DNA of 41,171 nucleotides from Anaerolineae bacterium (GTDB lineage Bacteria; Chloroflexota; Anaerolineae; B4-G1), in assembly GCA_030612585.1 (NCBI GenBank), contig JAUWNP010000018.1, forward strand, positions 1-41,171, given 5' to 3'. This document shows, in pieces, positions 7,165 through 16,510 of this stretch (positions within the stretch are counted from its first letter, which is position 1; each line of letters opens with the position of its first letter). Under the pieces are notes generated by a model. That model saw only the letters and a program-made list of their open reading frames with translations, made no database searches and was not told where the DNA came from. Position numbers and translations under genes: made by a program.

Positions 7165-7533
7165 CTACCCTCCGAATCGCAATTGATCCCCTATTCGCAC
7201 CCGCTCCAGCAAACCCGGCGGCCCCTCCAGCACATCCCGCGCCGGCGCACTGGGGACGTAGAGCGGGCGGAAGGGACGGGCCATCCGGACATCCACCACC
7301 CGCCCGCCTCCGTCCAGCCATACTGCCGCAATGGGAAAAAAAACAAAGAGCATATGGATGGCCGCGTCGGCGCGGCTCTCCCGGCGTCCCACCAACAGCA
7401 ACCCCTCGTCATCGCCCAGGTGTCGCCGGAAGGTCAGCCCCCGCAGACGGCAGAGAAAACTGGCGCAGCGAGACACGCGTCCCAGCAGCCGCTCGCCCTG
7501 CGTCTCATTCCACACCGCCAGCCACATTGCCAC
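7165..7533 (-). CDS. DUF192 family protein
   Basis: The 122-aa protein fits the DUF192 family: LLGRVSRCASFLCRLRGLTF near the start, then MLFVFFPIAAVWLD with the usual G..V..VR..RP block, and a P....LE.P.G...R..IGD..RF end. DUF192 proteins are small beta-barrels, often exported or lipid-anchored; their function is unknown. This copy has no signal peptide. The start is GTG 7533 or ATG 7527. The upstream protease gene stops at 7540 and the M23 gene begins four bases after this stop, so all three are probably one transcript. Confidence 0.85.
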   Translation of the reverse strand: MAMWLAVWNETQGERLLGRVSRCASFLCRLRGLTFRRHLGDDEGLLLVGRRESRADAAIHMLFVFFPIAAVWLDGGGRVVDVRMARPFRPLYVPSAPARDVLEGPPGLLERVRIGDQLRFGG

Positions 7534-7539
7534 CAGGCA

Positions 7540-10500
7540 TCAGCCCCCTTTGAACACTACAGGCAGGAAGAGCATGTTGGGACTCACTTCGAACATCAAC
7601 CCTTTATTGGCCCCCAATGCGACGTTGCCTGCCTCATCCACCGCCTGCACGAAGTAATTCAGCCTACGGGACGGAACCCCCAGTTCACCCAGCCACAGGT
7701 TGCTCACAGCACCGCGCACCAGGTCCATCGTCCTCCACCGCTCACCGTCCTCCTCGTAAGCGATCACTACCCGATAGACTCCCCCGTCGTCCGACACAGT
7801 GGCCTCAAAGTGGAGTGTGTCAGTCATCCACTCCACCTGTACATCCCAGATGACCGGCGGCAGGAAGTCCTCATTGCTGTCCTCAGAATAGTAGACCAGT
7901 AGTTCCAGATCATTGTATAGTCGTTCCACCCCACCCTGCTGCCTGTATTGTCCCGGCACGACCACCAGCCGGTCCCGGTCGCCGAAGCGGTTGACCATGA
8001 AGGGCTTGGCCGGGAACCAGCCAGTGGCATCAAAGTCAGGTTCCGGCAGGACCACGTCGGTGATGGGGCGGGCGATGAGAGGATCGAATCCGCTCTCGAC
8101 ACCATAACTGCCGGCCACGAGCAACGCTCCGTGTGCGATGGTCCCCGCTGGCCCTGTCACCGGCACCGTGGCCCGGGGCTGGACCGGACGGCCCGGCCCG
8201 GCCCACACCTCGCCGCCGACGCTGTAGTAACTGCCGTTGGCGGTATCCCGTCGCGTCAGGGCCGGCTGCACGGTCACGCTCACCGTCCACAAGCCGCCCA
8301 ATGCTCCGGTTGGCTGCGGCGACGACACGCTCGCGTTCACGGCCCCAGTTGGCATCTCAGGCGAGGGCACCGTCACTCGATACATCGGCAGGCCATAAAA
8401 AACGGACTCAACGAGCGCCTTCTCGTGGTAGAGGCTCATGCCGCCGCTGGGCAGACTGCCGACGTACCGCTGCTTGGCCCGCACGAAAGCCCGTCCCGCC
8501 GGCACGTTCGGCTCCCGCCCCAACTCCTGAGCAAACATCCACATCAGCATCTCCGACGCCTCGATGGCGTCGTCCATCCCGTAGCCATATCCGGTGTTGC
8601 CCACCCAGTAGCCGCCCCTGCTGGCCAGCGCTTGCGGGAGGTCAGGGCTGGTGGATGCATTGATCACGTCGCCGTCGGGCACGTTCAGCCCGGCGTGGCA
8701 GCCCATAGAGAAACCCAGGGTGCCCGAGAGATTGCCCGTGGCATTGAGGATATCGGTGTTGTTCAGATGGCCGGCTGTGGCATCCGCAGGGATGGCTCGC
8801 CAGTGCTCGAAGTGGGCATTGACCGAGGCCAGGTCGGGGGCCATATTCGGCCAGGCCGTCCGCAAGTCGTTGGCAGTCCAGTTCTCGGAAATGAGAGTGT
8901 CTGTGCTGAGATCCAGCCCACCAAAGGTGTCGCTTATGGCAACGGCGCTATCCGTCAGGAAATCATAGCCGGTGGCCAGGGATGTCGCCGCTGCCAGCGC
9001 CTCGCCTGACCGGTAGGCTTCGATCAGCCCTTGGATCTCCGCCGGCGTCTCCACCAGCCGTCCAACGGCCAACTCCGGTATCCACAGCACTTGCCCACGT
9101 GTCAGCAGCCCCTTACCTGGCGGCGTGCCATAGAAGTCATCGGTGAGAATGTAGCCCTGGTTGAAAGCAGCAAAGAGCGCCCCCCACCTTGCTTCCAGAT
9201 CACCTTGATACGCCCGTTCGTTGGCGATCGTGGTCTGGTCGGGCAGGCGACGGAACGGGATCTGCTCATCGCCACCTACCAACACAACGTAGGAGATGGC
9301 GGAGTGGGCAGCCAGCGTAGGGCTGATGATCTCGTCCCGGATCGTTTCGGCGACCTGGTTGGCCTGCCAGACCGTGCAGTATTGGCTGTTCCACGAAGCG
9401 TAGGTGCTGGAGACGACAGGATTGGCATCCACCGGTACCACCAGCCCCTGCACGCTGTTCAGGTCGGCCAAGCGCCCCAGCGTGTCCGAGAGAGCGTTGG
9501 CGGCAGCGATACCATAGGCCCGATCCAGCCGGGTCTTGTTGTAGAGAATGAGCGTCTGCGGACCGGCCGTGCCGACCGACGCGCCTGTATAGGCCTCCGT
9601 GGGCTGCGCGTGCACGTAGGTCGGCGACCACGAACAGGCCTCCGTCCCAGCCAGGGAGGTTGCCTCCACCCGCAGCCGGTAGGGCCTAGCCGAGTGCTCG
9701 CCGTTGGAGGAGAAAACCAATACGTAGTACCAGCCGGGTTCGACGGCGATGGTGCGCGCCACCTCTTCCTCCACACCCTCGTTGGCCGAGATGGCCGCCC
9801 ACCTGCCGATGGCCGCCCACCTGCCGATAGCCGCCCATCTGCCAATAGCCGCCCACCTGCCAATAGCCGCCCATCTACCAGTCGCATCCAGACTCCCTTC
9901 TGCATCCACGTCCCCGCCGTCGGCCAGTTCTCCTATCACCTGGCTGGCCGGGACTGGACTGGGCTCGATCAGGTCGGTGAAGAGAACCAGATCGTAGTCA
10001 GCCGGCAACTGGTCAAGCGTAACCGTGAGCAACGATGGATCCTCGATCTCGAACTTGTACCAGTCGGGATCATCAGAATGACTGATGAATGAGGTAATGG
10101 ACATACCGGCGGCGATTGCGTACGCATCGGCGTCGGAATCGTTGGGCTCGTAACTATCCACCGGTGGCAAGCCCACGACCATCTCCTCGACGACGACGGC
10201 GATGTCCATGTGCGCGAAAACGTGCGCCGAACCTTCGAAAGTGGGACCCAGGTCGGGCATCATCCCCTGGTCAAAGCGCAGGCCGACATACTGGGTAATC
10301 TCGCCCGTGTAACTGAGCACTTGGTTGCCCTCCAGGTCGTAGAACTCGACGGTGACGAGGTTGAGAGGCTCATGTGACCAGACAGTGAAGGCGGTGTGCC
10401 TGTCGGGATAACGGACGACGTTCGGCACAAAAAACTCGTAGCCACTATAGCCCTCGAGGCTGCTGTAGCCAGCGGCCGCCATCCCCCAATCTGAGAACGC

Positions 10501-11604
10501 CACCATACCGGCCGCATCGGACCCGGTGGAGCGCACCGCCCCATACCACGACTCCGCAGGTAGAGAGACATCGGCCAGGTTGCGGACGACGCGGGCTCGA
10601 GGTGCCAGTGCGTGAATCTCACGGTCGTCCAGCGAGCCGTCGCCAATGTAGTGGAAGTCCAACGTCCGTGACATCTGCGGGCTGCTGCTCAGATTATACA
10701 GAGCGATCTGCGTTGGCGGGCGTTTGCCCCGCTCGACCCAGGGCAGTACTGCCTCGCAGGAGGGCACCTCCTCCCACGGAGTGAGTGCTATGGCCTTGCT
10801 GTCCGCCTCATTCAGCACTACCACAGCGATAGGCAGTGTGCCGGTTATGTGCGCCCACCCTTCGAAGCCGAGCGGGAGCGACGTGTTGTCAACGAGCACA
10901 TCGTAGACCCAGGTACCATGATCGTCCAGTACCAGGTGGACACTCCCGTTATCCATGCCCGCCCGATCGTAGAATCGGATGTACACATCGTTCGATGGGC
11001 CGCCGTGGTTAAAGACGACAATGCGGGAATTCCACGCCCCTGCCCCCTCCCTGCGTATCTGCGGGGCGATGAACTCACTCCCTCCCTCAGGGGTGCGGTA
11101 GGCCATCATGTCAACAGCAGGGTCCGACTCGCTCAGAATTTCGGCACTGCATGCCAGTGGTTGGTCGGATTCGATAACAGCCGCACCGGTGAAAACCCCC
11201 GTCACCAAGTCTGAGACAGGATAGACCCCCCGCGCGTTCGGTGGGACGACTACGTCCCTCACGACGACTGTGGGGTCTCCATCACTCCCTATACCACTGT
11301 AGAGGCTGATGGTGACGCTCGCTGTCCACCACGAGGCATTCTGGAAGTACAGCCTGGTAGACCAGCCCCCGGGGTTGTGCTGGGCGAAAGGGAAATAACA
11401 AACAGACGACATAGCCTGCCAATAGGTAGTCCCCTCGTAGGCCGCGACGCCCACCAGATTGGGATTGGGACTGGTCTGCTCCAGGGAAATGGGAGTGCCA
11501 ACAGCCAGGGCCAGTGGACTCTCCCACTGCAGGGCCATCACCGAGAGCACTACCAGCAGTAATCCAACACCAACGGCCAATGTCAATGTCAACCCGCGAT
11601 TCAT
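7540..11604 (-). CDS. Secreted gingipain-like (C25, clan CD) protease with Trp repeat
   Basis: This protein of about 1354 aa starts at ATG 11604, with AAGGAG seven bases upstream (11612-11617); the longer ORF start lacks a ribosome site. A hydrophobic N-terminal helix acts as signal peptide or anchor. Repeated beta domains form the N-terminal third. A PPC-type domain (SYEPNDSDADAY...DPDWYKFEI) is interrupted by five GRWAAI units. The second half looks like a C25 peptidase: VLVGGDEQIPFR, a His pair in NAHFEHW (H931/H934) and the Cys of SMGCHAG (C969), with about 35 residues between them as in gingipains. A beta domain closes the protein. It is probably extracellular, and cleavage specificity cannot be told. 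It follows the cyclase gene after 32 bases. Confidence 0.8.
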   Translation of the reverse strand: MNRGLTLTLAVGVGLLLVVLSVMALQWESPLALAVGTPISLEQTSPNPNLVGVAAYEGTTYWQAMSSVCYFPFAQHNPGGWSTRLYFQNASWWTASVTISLYSGIGSDGDPTVVVRDVVVPPNARGVYPVSDLVTGVFTGAAVIESDQPLACSAEILSESDPAVDMMAYRTPEGGSEFIAPQIRREGAGAWNSRIVVFNHGGPSNDVYIRFYDRAGMDNGSVHLVLDDHGTWVYDVLVDNTSLPLGFEGWAHITGTLPIAVVVLNEADSKAIALTPWEEVPSCEAVLPWVERGKRPPTQIALYNLSSSPQMSRTLDFHYIGDGSLDDREIHALAPRARVVRNLADVSLPAESWYGAVRSTGSDAAGMVAFSDWGMAAAGYSSLEGYSGYEFFVPNVVRYPDRHTAFTVWSHEPLNLVTVEFYDLEGNQVLSYTGEITQYVGLRFDQGMMPDLGPTFEGSAHVFAHMDIAVVVEEMVVGLPPVDSYEPNDSDADAYAIAAGMSITSFISHSDDPDWYKFEIEDPSLLTVTLDQLPADYDLVLFTDLIEPSPVPASQVIGELADGGDVDAEGSLDATGRWAAIGRWAAIGRWAAIGRWAAIGRWAAISANEGVEEEVARTIAVEPGWYYVLVFSSNGEHSARPYRLRVEATSLAGTEACSWSPTYVHAQPTEAYTGASVGTAGPQTLILYNKTRLDRAYGIAAANALSDTLGRLADLNSVQGLVVPVDANPVVSSTYASWNSQYCTVWQANQVAETIRDEIISPTLAAHSAISYVVLVGGDEQIPFRRLPDQTTIANERAYQGDLEARWGALFAAFNQGYILTDDFYGTPPGKGLLTRGQVLWIPELAVGRLVETPAEIQGLIEAYRSGEALAAATSLATGYDFLTDSAVAISDTFGGLDLSTDTLISENWTANDLRTAWPNMAPDLASVNAHFEHWRAIPADATAGHLNNTDILNATGNLSGTLGFSMGCHAGLNVPDGDVINASTSPDLPQALASRGGYWVGNTGYGYGMDDAIEASEMLMWMFAQELGREPNVPAGRAFVRAKQRYVGSLPSGGMSLYHEKALVESVFYGLPMYRVTVPSPEMPTGAVNASVSSPQPTGALGGLWTVSVTVQPALTRRDTANGSYYSVGGEVWAGPGRPVQPRATVPVTGPAGTIAHGALLVAGSYGVESGFDPLIARPITDVVLPEPDFDATGWFPAKPFMVNRFGDRDRLVVVPGQYRQQGGVERLYNDLELLVYYSEDSNEDFLPPVIWDVQVEWMTDTLHFEATVSDDGGVYRVVIAYEEDGERWRTMDLVRGAVSNLWLGELGVPSRRLNYFVQAVDEAGNVALGANKGLMFEVSPNMLFLPVVFKGG
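9794..9883. repeat. Five 18-bp tandem units coding GRWAAI
   Basis: Five consecutive 18-bp units start at 9794, 9812, 9830, 9848 and 9866 (plus-strand sense GCCGCCCACCTGCCGATG with a few silent differences). Translated on the minus strand they give GRWAAI five times. Most changes between units are synonymous, which suggests selection on the peptide. The insert lies within a PPC-type beta domain. Confidence 0.9.
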
Positions 11605-11636
11605 CTGTAATCTCCTTGCCCACCCCATTCGATATG

Positions 11637-14600
11637 TTATTCAGGCTCCAAGAGCAACAAGGGCTTTGCCTCCTCCAGGTCCAATTGTGCGCCCAGTTGC
11701 GCCAAAGACTGCTCGGCTTGTCGGGCCAGTTCCCTCCCCATCTCCTCCTCGCCTTGTTGTGCACGCAACCGCGCTAGTTCCAGGCGAGTCAGCGCGATTT
11801 CGTGCCGCTTTCGCGCTCCCTGCGCGATCTTCAGCGCCTGCGTTAAGGCTTCCTCAGCCCGATCCAACTCTTCCCACTCCCGGTGCACGCGCCCCAGTAC
11901 ACGCCAGGTCATTCCTTCCTCCAGCCGCATATCGTGGGCCTGGGCATAGCCCAGCGAGCGTTCTGCGTGAGCCAATGCCTCATCCAGCCGTCCCTGTCCT
12001 AGCGCTACCTCGGCCCGGTGGCGGAAGAGCTCTGCCAAGAATTCCTCCGAGCCGATTTCCTGGAACAGAGATTGACTCTGTTCTAGATGTCTCGCTGCTT
12101 CGTTCCATTCCCCCCCTCGCGCATACGCCGCACCCAGGTTGTTGTGCAGCAGGGCCACACCATAGGGCATTCCTAATCGCTCAACAGCGTCCAACGCTGC
12201 TCGATACTGCTCCCTGGCCGCGTCCAAGTTCCCTTGTACCAGGTAGATCTCGCCCAGGTTGGAGGCAACCCGCGCTTGTCCCTCGGCATAGCCGACCTGA
12301 CTCACAATCTCCGCCGCTGCTCGGTAGTGTTCGGCCGCCAGCGCCCAGGCGTCCTGGTCATAATAGGCCATCGCAAGATTATTGTGAGCCTGTGCTCGCC
12401 CCAGCAGGTTATGCAGTTCCTCATACAGCGTCAAACTGCGCTGGCAGTGTTTAATGGCTTCGGCCAAATCGCCGTATCGAACCAGACTCGCCCCAAGCAG
12501 ATAGTTGCCTCGGGCCAGCACCTCTTTTCCAACCACTCCTCCAACCTGTTTGGCGATCTCCAGGCCACGACTGCAGAACTCCACCGCTCGTTCATTACTC
12601 CCTTGACGTAGGAACACGCCAGCGCCCATCAAGTATATGCGGGCCTGTTCAATCAGCCCTTCAACGCCGGGAATTCTCAGCCCGTGCTCTAACGCGTTGA
12701 AGGCCGCATCATAGTCTCCCTTGGCCTCGTATGCCTCCGCCGTCTTGCGGTACAGTTCGGCCAGCCGGCGATCCCGCTCCGACGACGGAGGCTGGGCCTC
12801 AATCACAGTCCGCGCCGCCTCCAGGCTGCCCAACGCCTCGTCGTAACGACCGACGATGGTCAGCACCTCGCCCAGTCTCTCGTGGGCTTCAAGTCGTTCC
12901 TCCTCGCACGGCTCATCCAGTTCCACCGCTGCCTGCAGCGCCCGCCGGAAATGGGCGATGGCCGCCTCGTTGGCGTACTCCCGCTGCGCCTTGCGACCAG
13001 CCACCAGCGAGTAGGCCAGCGCCTTGCGCCAGGTCCGCCCGTGGAAGTAATGGTGGGCCAGGAAACCTGGCCGCTCGCTCAATGCCTCCCCTGCCTGCGC
13101 CTCAATGAACTCCCCCACCCGGCGGTGCAATTCGCGACGCCGCGCGTAGGAGAGGCTCTCATAGGCCACGTCCTGTGTCAGCGCGTGCCTGAACATGTAG
13201 ACCGGTTCCGGTTCGAGTACTTCCAGGAGTACCAAACCCACCGCGCCCAGCCGGTTCAACCGCCAAGGCAATGTACCGTCCAGATCGCCGTAGGGATAGA
13301 CACCATCCAGTACCTGCGTGCTGAAGGCCCGCCCGATGACCGAGGCCACCTGCAGCACCCGCCGGTCAATCTCCTCCAGACGGTCTATGCGGCTCTGGAT
13401 GACACCGTGGATCGTATCGGGCACGCCGGCCTGATCTGGGTCAGCGACCAATTCCCAACGTCCATCATCCCGCCTCAGCACCCCGGCGTCCATCAACGCT
13501 CGCACCACCTCTTCGGTGAAAAAGGGGTTGCCCTGCGCCTTGCGCAGCGCCAACTCAATCAACCGGTCCGGCACCTTCTCTACACCCAGGACATCAGCGA
13601 CCAATGCCCGAATATCGGTCTCAGGCAACTCCTGCAACTCAATCTCGGCCGCGTGAGCGAACTTCCGCCAGCGCCCAGCCAGCCGCTCCCTAGGCCGGTG
13701 CAGTATCAGCAACGCCGCCGGACAGGAGCCCACATTGCGTGCCACGTAGTCCAGTAATTCCAGTGAGGTGGGGTCTGCCCAGTGGACATCTTCGATCACC
13801 AACAGAAGCGGCTGTGCCCGAGCGTGATGTTGGATCAATTGCAGCACAATGTCGAATAACCTCTGCTGCCGCAGTCGGGGATCCAATGAGGCCGTCAGTT
13901 CCGTCTCGTCCGCCTCCAATTCCAGCAGTTCGGCGATCAATGGCTCCCACCCAGCCATACCTGCCGCTGCCAGCCCACGCGCCAACTGATGCAATTGAAC
14001 GGTAGTGGTCGAGGCATCGGCCTGAAGCGCCGGTGCTAGAGTGGTCTCACGACGAGATTCCAACACCGCCTGTCTATGGCGGTGCTGGTCCGCCGCAGAG
14101 ACCCCCAACAGCACACACAGCATGTCGGTCCACGGCAGGTAGGGGATGTCACCTCCGTAGGAAAGGCACGCCCCGACAAGCACACGCATCCCGCGCTTCT
14201 GTGCCTGCTGCGCGATCTCCCGGGCCAACCGGGTCTTACCCATCCCGGCCTCGCCACGCACCACCAGCGCGCCCCCTGCGCCCCGGATCGCGCCATTAAA
14301 CATGTCTTGCGCCGTGCCCAGTTCGGCCTGGCGGCCCACGACCCGTCCCTCGGCTGCTCCTAGCAGCGGGGGCAGCCGCGTTAACCCGGTCACCTGCACG
14401 TAAGATACTGGCCCCTGCTTACCTTTCACCCACATGGCCGGTCGGGGGCGGTACTCGAATCGCTCGTCCAGATAGCGCACCGTAGAGTCGGCGGCCAACA
14501 ACTCCTCCTCGTCAGCGGCAGCCATCAGCCGGCAGGCCAGGTTGACCACGTCACCCATCACAGTGTATTCCCGTCGCTCTGCTGAACCGACGCTGCCAGC

Positions 14601-15899
14601 GAAGACAAACCCGGTGGTGACTCCGATGGCCTGCCGCAAGAGGGGGAACTCCAGATCACTCGTGCCGCCGGCCAGAATCTCCACATCCCGATTGACCTCC
14701 GCCAGCACTTCCTGCATCTCCAGCCCCGCACGTACTGCCCGCTCAGGGTCATCAGGGTGACTCTTGGGAGCGCCGAACGTGATGAAAAGATGCGGCCCGC
14801 TTGGACCAGCCCCGACTTTATGCAGGACTCCCTCATACCGCTCTACCACCCTGCGCATCGCCAGAAACTCGCGGTTGAGGATTTCGGTAAGCAGATCTCC
14901 TCGCTCGGGCCCTAGCGCCTCGACTAGACTGTTCGCACGACGCAGGTCGGCGAAGAGCGTAGTCACCCAACGGTGATCGCTCTCAACACCAGTTTCTTCG
15001 GGTGAGGAAACCAACTTTTCCAACAAACCAGAGGGCAGGTAGGGAACGAGAACATCAAGCCGTGCCAGCAGCCAGCGCAGCACTGCGTGGGGTGAACCAA
15101 CCGGTGGCGAGAGGCGCAGATGTGGGCGCTCAACCGCGCCGGAGTAAAGCCCAGCCCGGCACAGCTCAGAGAACCCTTCCCCCCGTCCAGGAACAACAAC
15201 GATGGACTCGCCAGCCAACTCGCACGTAGCGCGGTCTACGAAAATCTGCCCGGCCTGGGCCAACCGTTCGGCTTGGCCCATCGTCGCCAGCGCCGGCCCC
15301 ATCACGGCGTACTCGGCGCTGTCGGGTGTGCCCAGACTGGCCGTGAAGACCAACCCGCTGCCCAGCCCGACCGACATCTGGACCGCGAAACTGCCCAGCG
15401 AGGTCTCCACGCGAGCGAACCGTTCCCGCACCACCTGTTGCATCTCCCAGGCGGCGCGACAGGCACGGGCAGCGTGGTCTACCCCTTCGTAGAAACTCAG
15501 CGCCGCATCGCCCGCGAACTTCAGCAGGTCGCCGCCGTGCTGCGTGGCGACGGTATTCACCTCGTCGAGGAAACGGTTGACGATGAAGGTGACCTCTTCG
15601 GCCCCCTCGCGGCCACGCTCCCGGGAGAATCGCTCCGTCAGCGCGCTGAAGCCGGAGACGTCGGGAAACAGCGCCGTACCGTAGCGGAATTCGCCCCGTC
15701 CGACCTGTACCCCGCGACCATTGACCAGGATGGCCCGCGGGAGATAAGTGGACACAGTCACCAGCAGCGCCTGCAGGTGGGAGGTGCACCCTGCCAGAAC
15801 CTCCGATGTGAGAGATGATCCAACCCGCTCTCGCCAACCGGATGGCATGTAGCGTAGCAAACACCCCAGTTCGCCGGACGTTAGTTGGTCAGGCACCAC
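11637..15899 (-). CDS. Double class III cyclase - AAA ATPase - TPR protein
   Basis: The 1420-aa protein has two cyclase homology domains (about 70-235 and 305-480), an AAA/STAND-type ATPase (about 525-800; Walker A GEAGMGKTRLA, Walker B LLLVIEDVHWAD) and a TPR-rich C-terminus (about 960-1400). Domain 1 keeps both metal-binding Asp (D80, D131) but lacks the Thr and Asn of the partner half-site. Domain 2 lacks the second Asp but keeps K361, T446, N453 and R457. Together they would build one class IIIb adenylate cyclase site, the arrangement of eukaryotic soluble adenylyl cyclase. It is predicted cytoplasmic. It is followed by the protease gene and preceded by the HD gene 13 bases away. Cyclase activity is inferred, not certain. 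Confidence 0.92.
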   Translation of the reverse strand: MVPDQLTSGELGCLLRYMPSGWRERVGSSLTSEVLAGCTSHLQALLVTVSTYLPRAILVNGRGVQVGRGEFRYGTALFPDVSGFSALTERFSRERGREGAEEVTFIVNRFLDEVNTVATQHGGDLLKFAGDAALSFYEGVDHAARACRAAWEMQQVVRERFARVETSLGSFAVQMSVGLGSGLVFTASLGTPDSAEYAVMGPALATMGQAERLAQAGQIFVDRATCELAGESIVVVPGRGEGFSELCRAGLYSGAVERPHLRLSPPVGSPHAVLRWLLARLDVLVPYLPSGLLEKLVSSPEETGVESDHRWVTTLFADLRRANSLVEALGPERGDLLTEILNREFLAMRRVVERYEGVLHKVGAGPSGPHLFITFGAPKSHPDDPERAVRAGLEMQEVLAEVNRDVEILAGGTSDLEFPLLRQAIGVTTGFVFAGSVGSAERREYTVMGDVVNLACRLMAAADEEELLAADSTVRYLDERFEYRPRPAMWVKGKQGPVSYVQVTGLTRLPPLLGAAEGRVVGRQAELGTAQDMFNGAIRGAGGALVVRGEAGMGKTRLAREIAQQAQKRGMRVLVGACLSYGGDIPYLPWTDMLCVLLGVSAADQHRHRQAVLESRRETTLAPALQADASTTTVQLHQLARGLAAAGMAGWEPLIAELLELEADETELTASLDPRLRQQRLFDIVLQLIQHHARAQPLLLVIEDVHWADPTSLELLDYVARNVGSCPAALLILHRPRERLAGRWRKFAHAAEIELQELPETDIRALVADVLGVEKVPDRLIELALRKAQGNPFFTEEVVRALMDAGVLRRDDGRWELVADPDQAGVPDTIHGVIQSRIDRLEEIDRRVLQVASVIGRAFSTQVLDGVYPYGDLDGTLPWRLNRLGAVGLVLLEVLEPEPVYMFRHALTQDVAYESLSYARRRELHRRVGEFIEAQAGEALSERPGFLAHHYFHGRTWRKALAYSLVAGRKAQREYANEAAIAHFRRALQAAVELDEPCEEERLEAHERLGEVLTIVGRYDEALGSLEAARTVIEAQPPSSERDRRLAELYRKTAEAYEAKGDYDAAFNALEHGLRIPGVEGLIEQARIYLMGAGVFLRQGSNERAVEFCSRGLEIAKQVGGVVGKEVLARGNYLLGASLVRYGDLAEAIKHCQRSLTLYEELHNLLGRAQAHNNLAMAYYDQDAWALAAEHYRAAAEIVSQVGYAEGQARVASNLGEIYLVQGNLDAAREQYRAALDAVERLGMPYGVALLHNNLGAAYARGGEWNEAARHLEQSQSLFQEIGSEEFLAELFRHRAEVALGQGRLDEALAHAERSLGYAQAHDMRLEEGMTWRVLGRVHREWEELDRAEEALTQALKIAQGARKRHEIALTRLELARLRAQQGEEEMGRELARQAEQSLAQLGAQLDLEEAKPLLLLEPE

Positions 15900-15912
15900 G
15901 AACCCTCACACA

Positions 15913-16476
15913 CTAGATGGGCCGCTGGCGCAGCAGCATCAATTCCTCGTACAGCGCCTCTGCAGCCGCGAACTCAAAAGGCGGAATCTCAGACCGGGGC
16001 CAGAATTCCTCCAGCCAGCGATTACCCGTCGTCTGCTCGTAGATGTAAGCCTGGAGGAGCATGTCGAGTTGGTCAGCATCGCGGACGAGCCGCCCCTCGG
16101 CACTCGTCCCATCCTCAAACTCCAGCCACCAGGCGTGCCACTGCTCGGCGCATGGCAATCGGCGCAGTAACTCGCTCAGAACCGCCGTCTCCACCTTCCG
16201 CTTGGTCCCAGGGGGAAAATAGAGTGCCGCAGGCGTAGGAAGATCGCTGACCACGCTCTCCGACAGATCGTGGAGCAACGCGATGGTCAGCAACTTGGCC
16301 TTGTCCAGGGGCCGATCCACCAACTCGGCCAGGATCATGGAGATGAAGGCCACACCGAAACTATGGTCGGCCACGCTCTCGGCATCGGCCACGCCCCGCA
16401 TCACCCAGCCAGTGCGCAGTGTGCGCTTCAGCCGGTGAGCGTCGAGGAGCAACTGTAACGCAGCGCCGGCGTCCAT
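15913..16476 (-). CDS. HD-domain phosphohydrolase (YfbR/HDDC2-like)
   Basis: The 187-aa protein shows the HD-domain metal set: SVADHSFGVAF, then LLTIALLHDLSESVVSDLP and VRDADQLDMLLQAY. This matches the YfbR/HDDC2 group, 5'-nucleotidases that dephosphorylate deoxynucleoside monophosphates. ATG 16476, with GGGGTG just upstream, is preferred over a TTG at 16527 that would overlap the previous gene. It sits between a predicted adenosine-specific kinase gene and a cyclase gene, so a role in adenine nucleotide turnover is plausible but inferred. Confidence 0.85.
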   Translation of the reverse strand: MDAGAALQLLLDAHRLKRTLRTGWVMRGVADAESVADHSFGVAFISMILAELVDRPLDKAKLLTIALLHDLSESVVSDLPTPAALYFPPGTKRKVETAVLSELLRRLPCAEQWHAWWLEFEDGTSAEGRLVRDADQLDMLLQAYIYEQTTGNRWLEEFWPRSEIPPFEFAAAEALYEELMLLRQRPI

Positions 16477-16510
16477 TTCACCCCGGCAGGCCCGAAAGCC
16501 TGCTCCACCC

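Noticed and set aside
9794..9883. Possible CRISPR array
   Set aside because: The 18-bp units are directly adjacent with no spacers and encode GRWAAI within a large protein.
7948..10092. Long plus-strand ORFs opposite the gingipain-like gene
   Set aside because: They are shadows of a GC-rich gene on the other strand, without ribosome sites or domain patterns.
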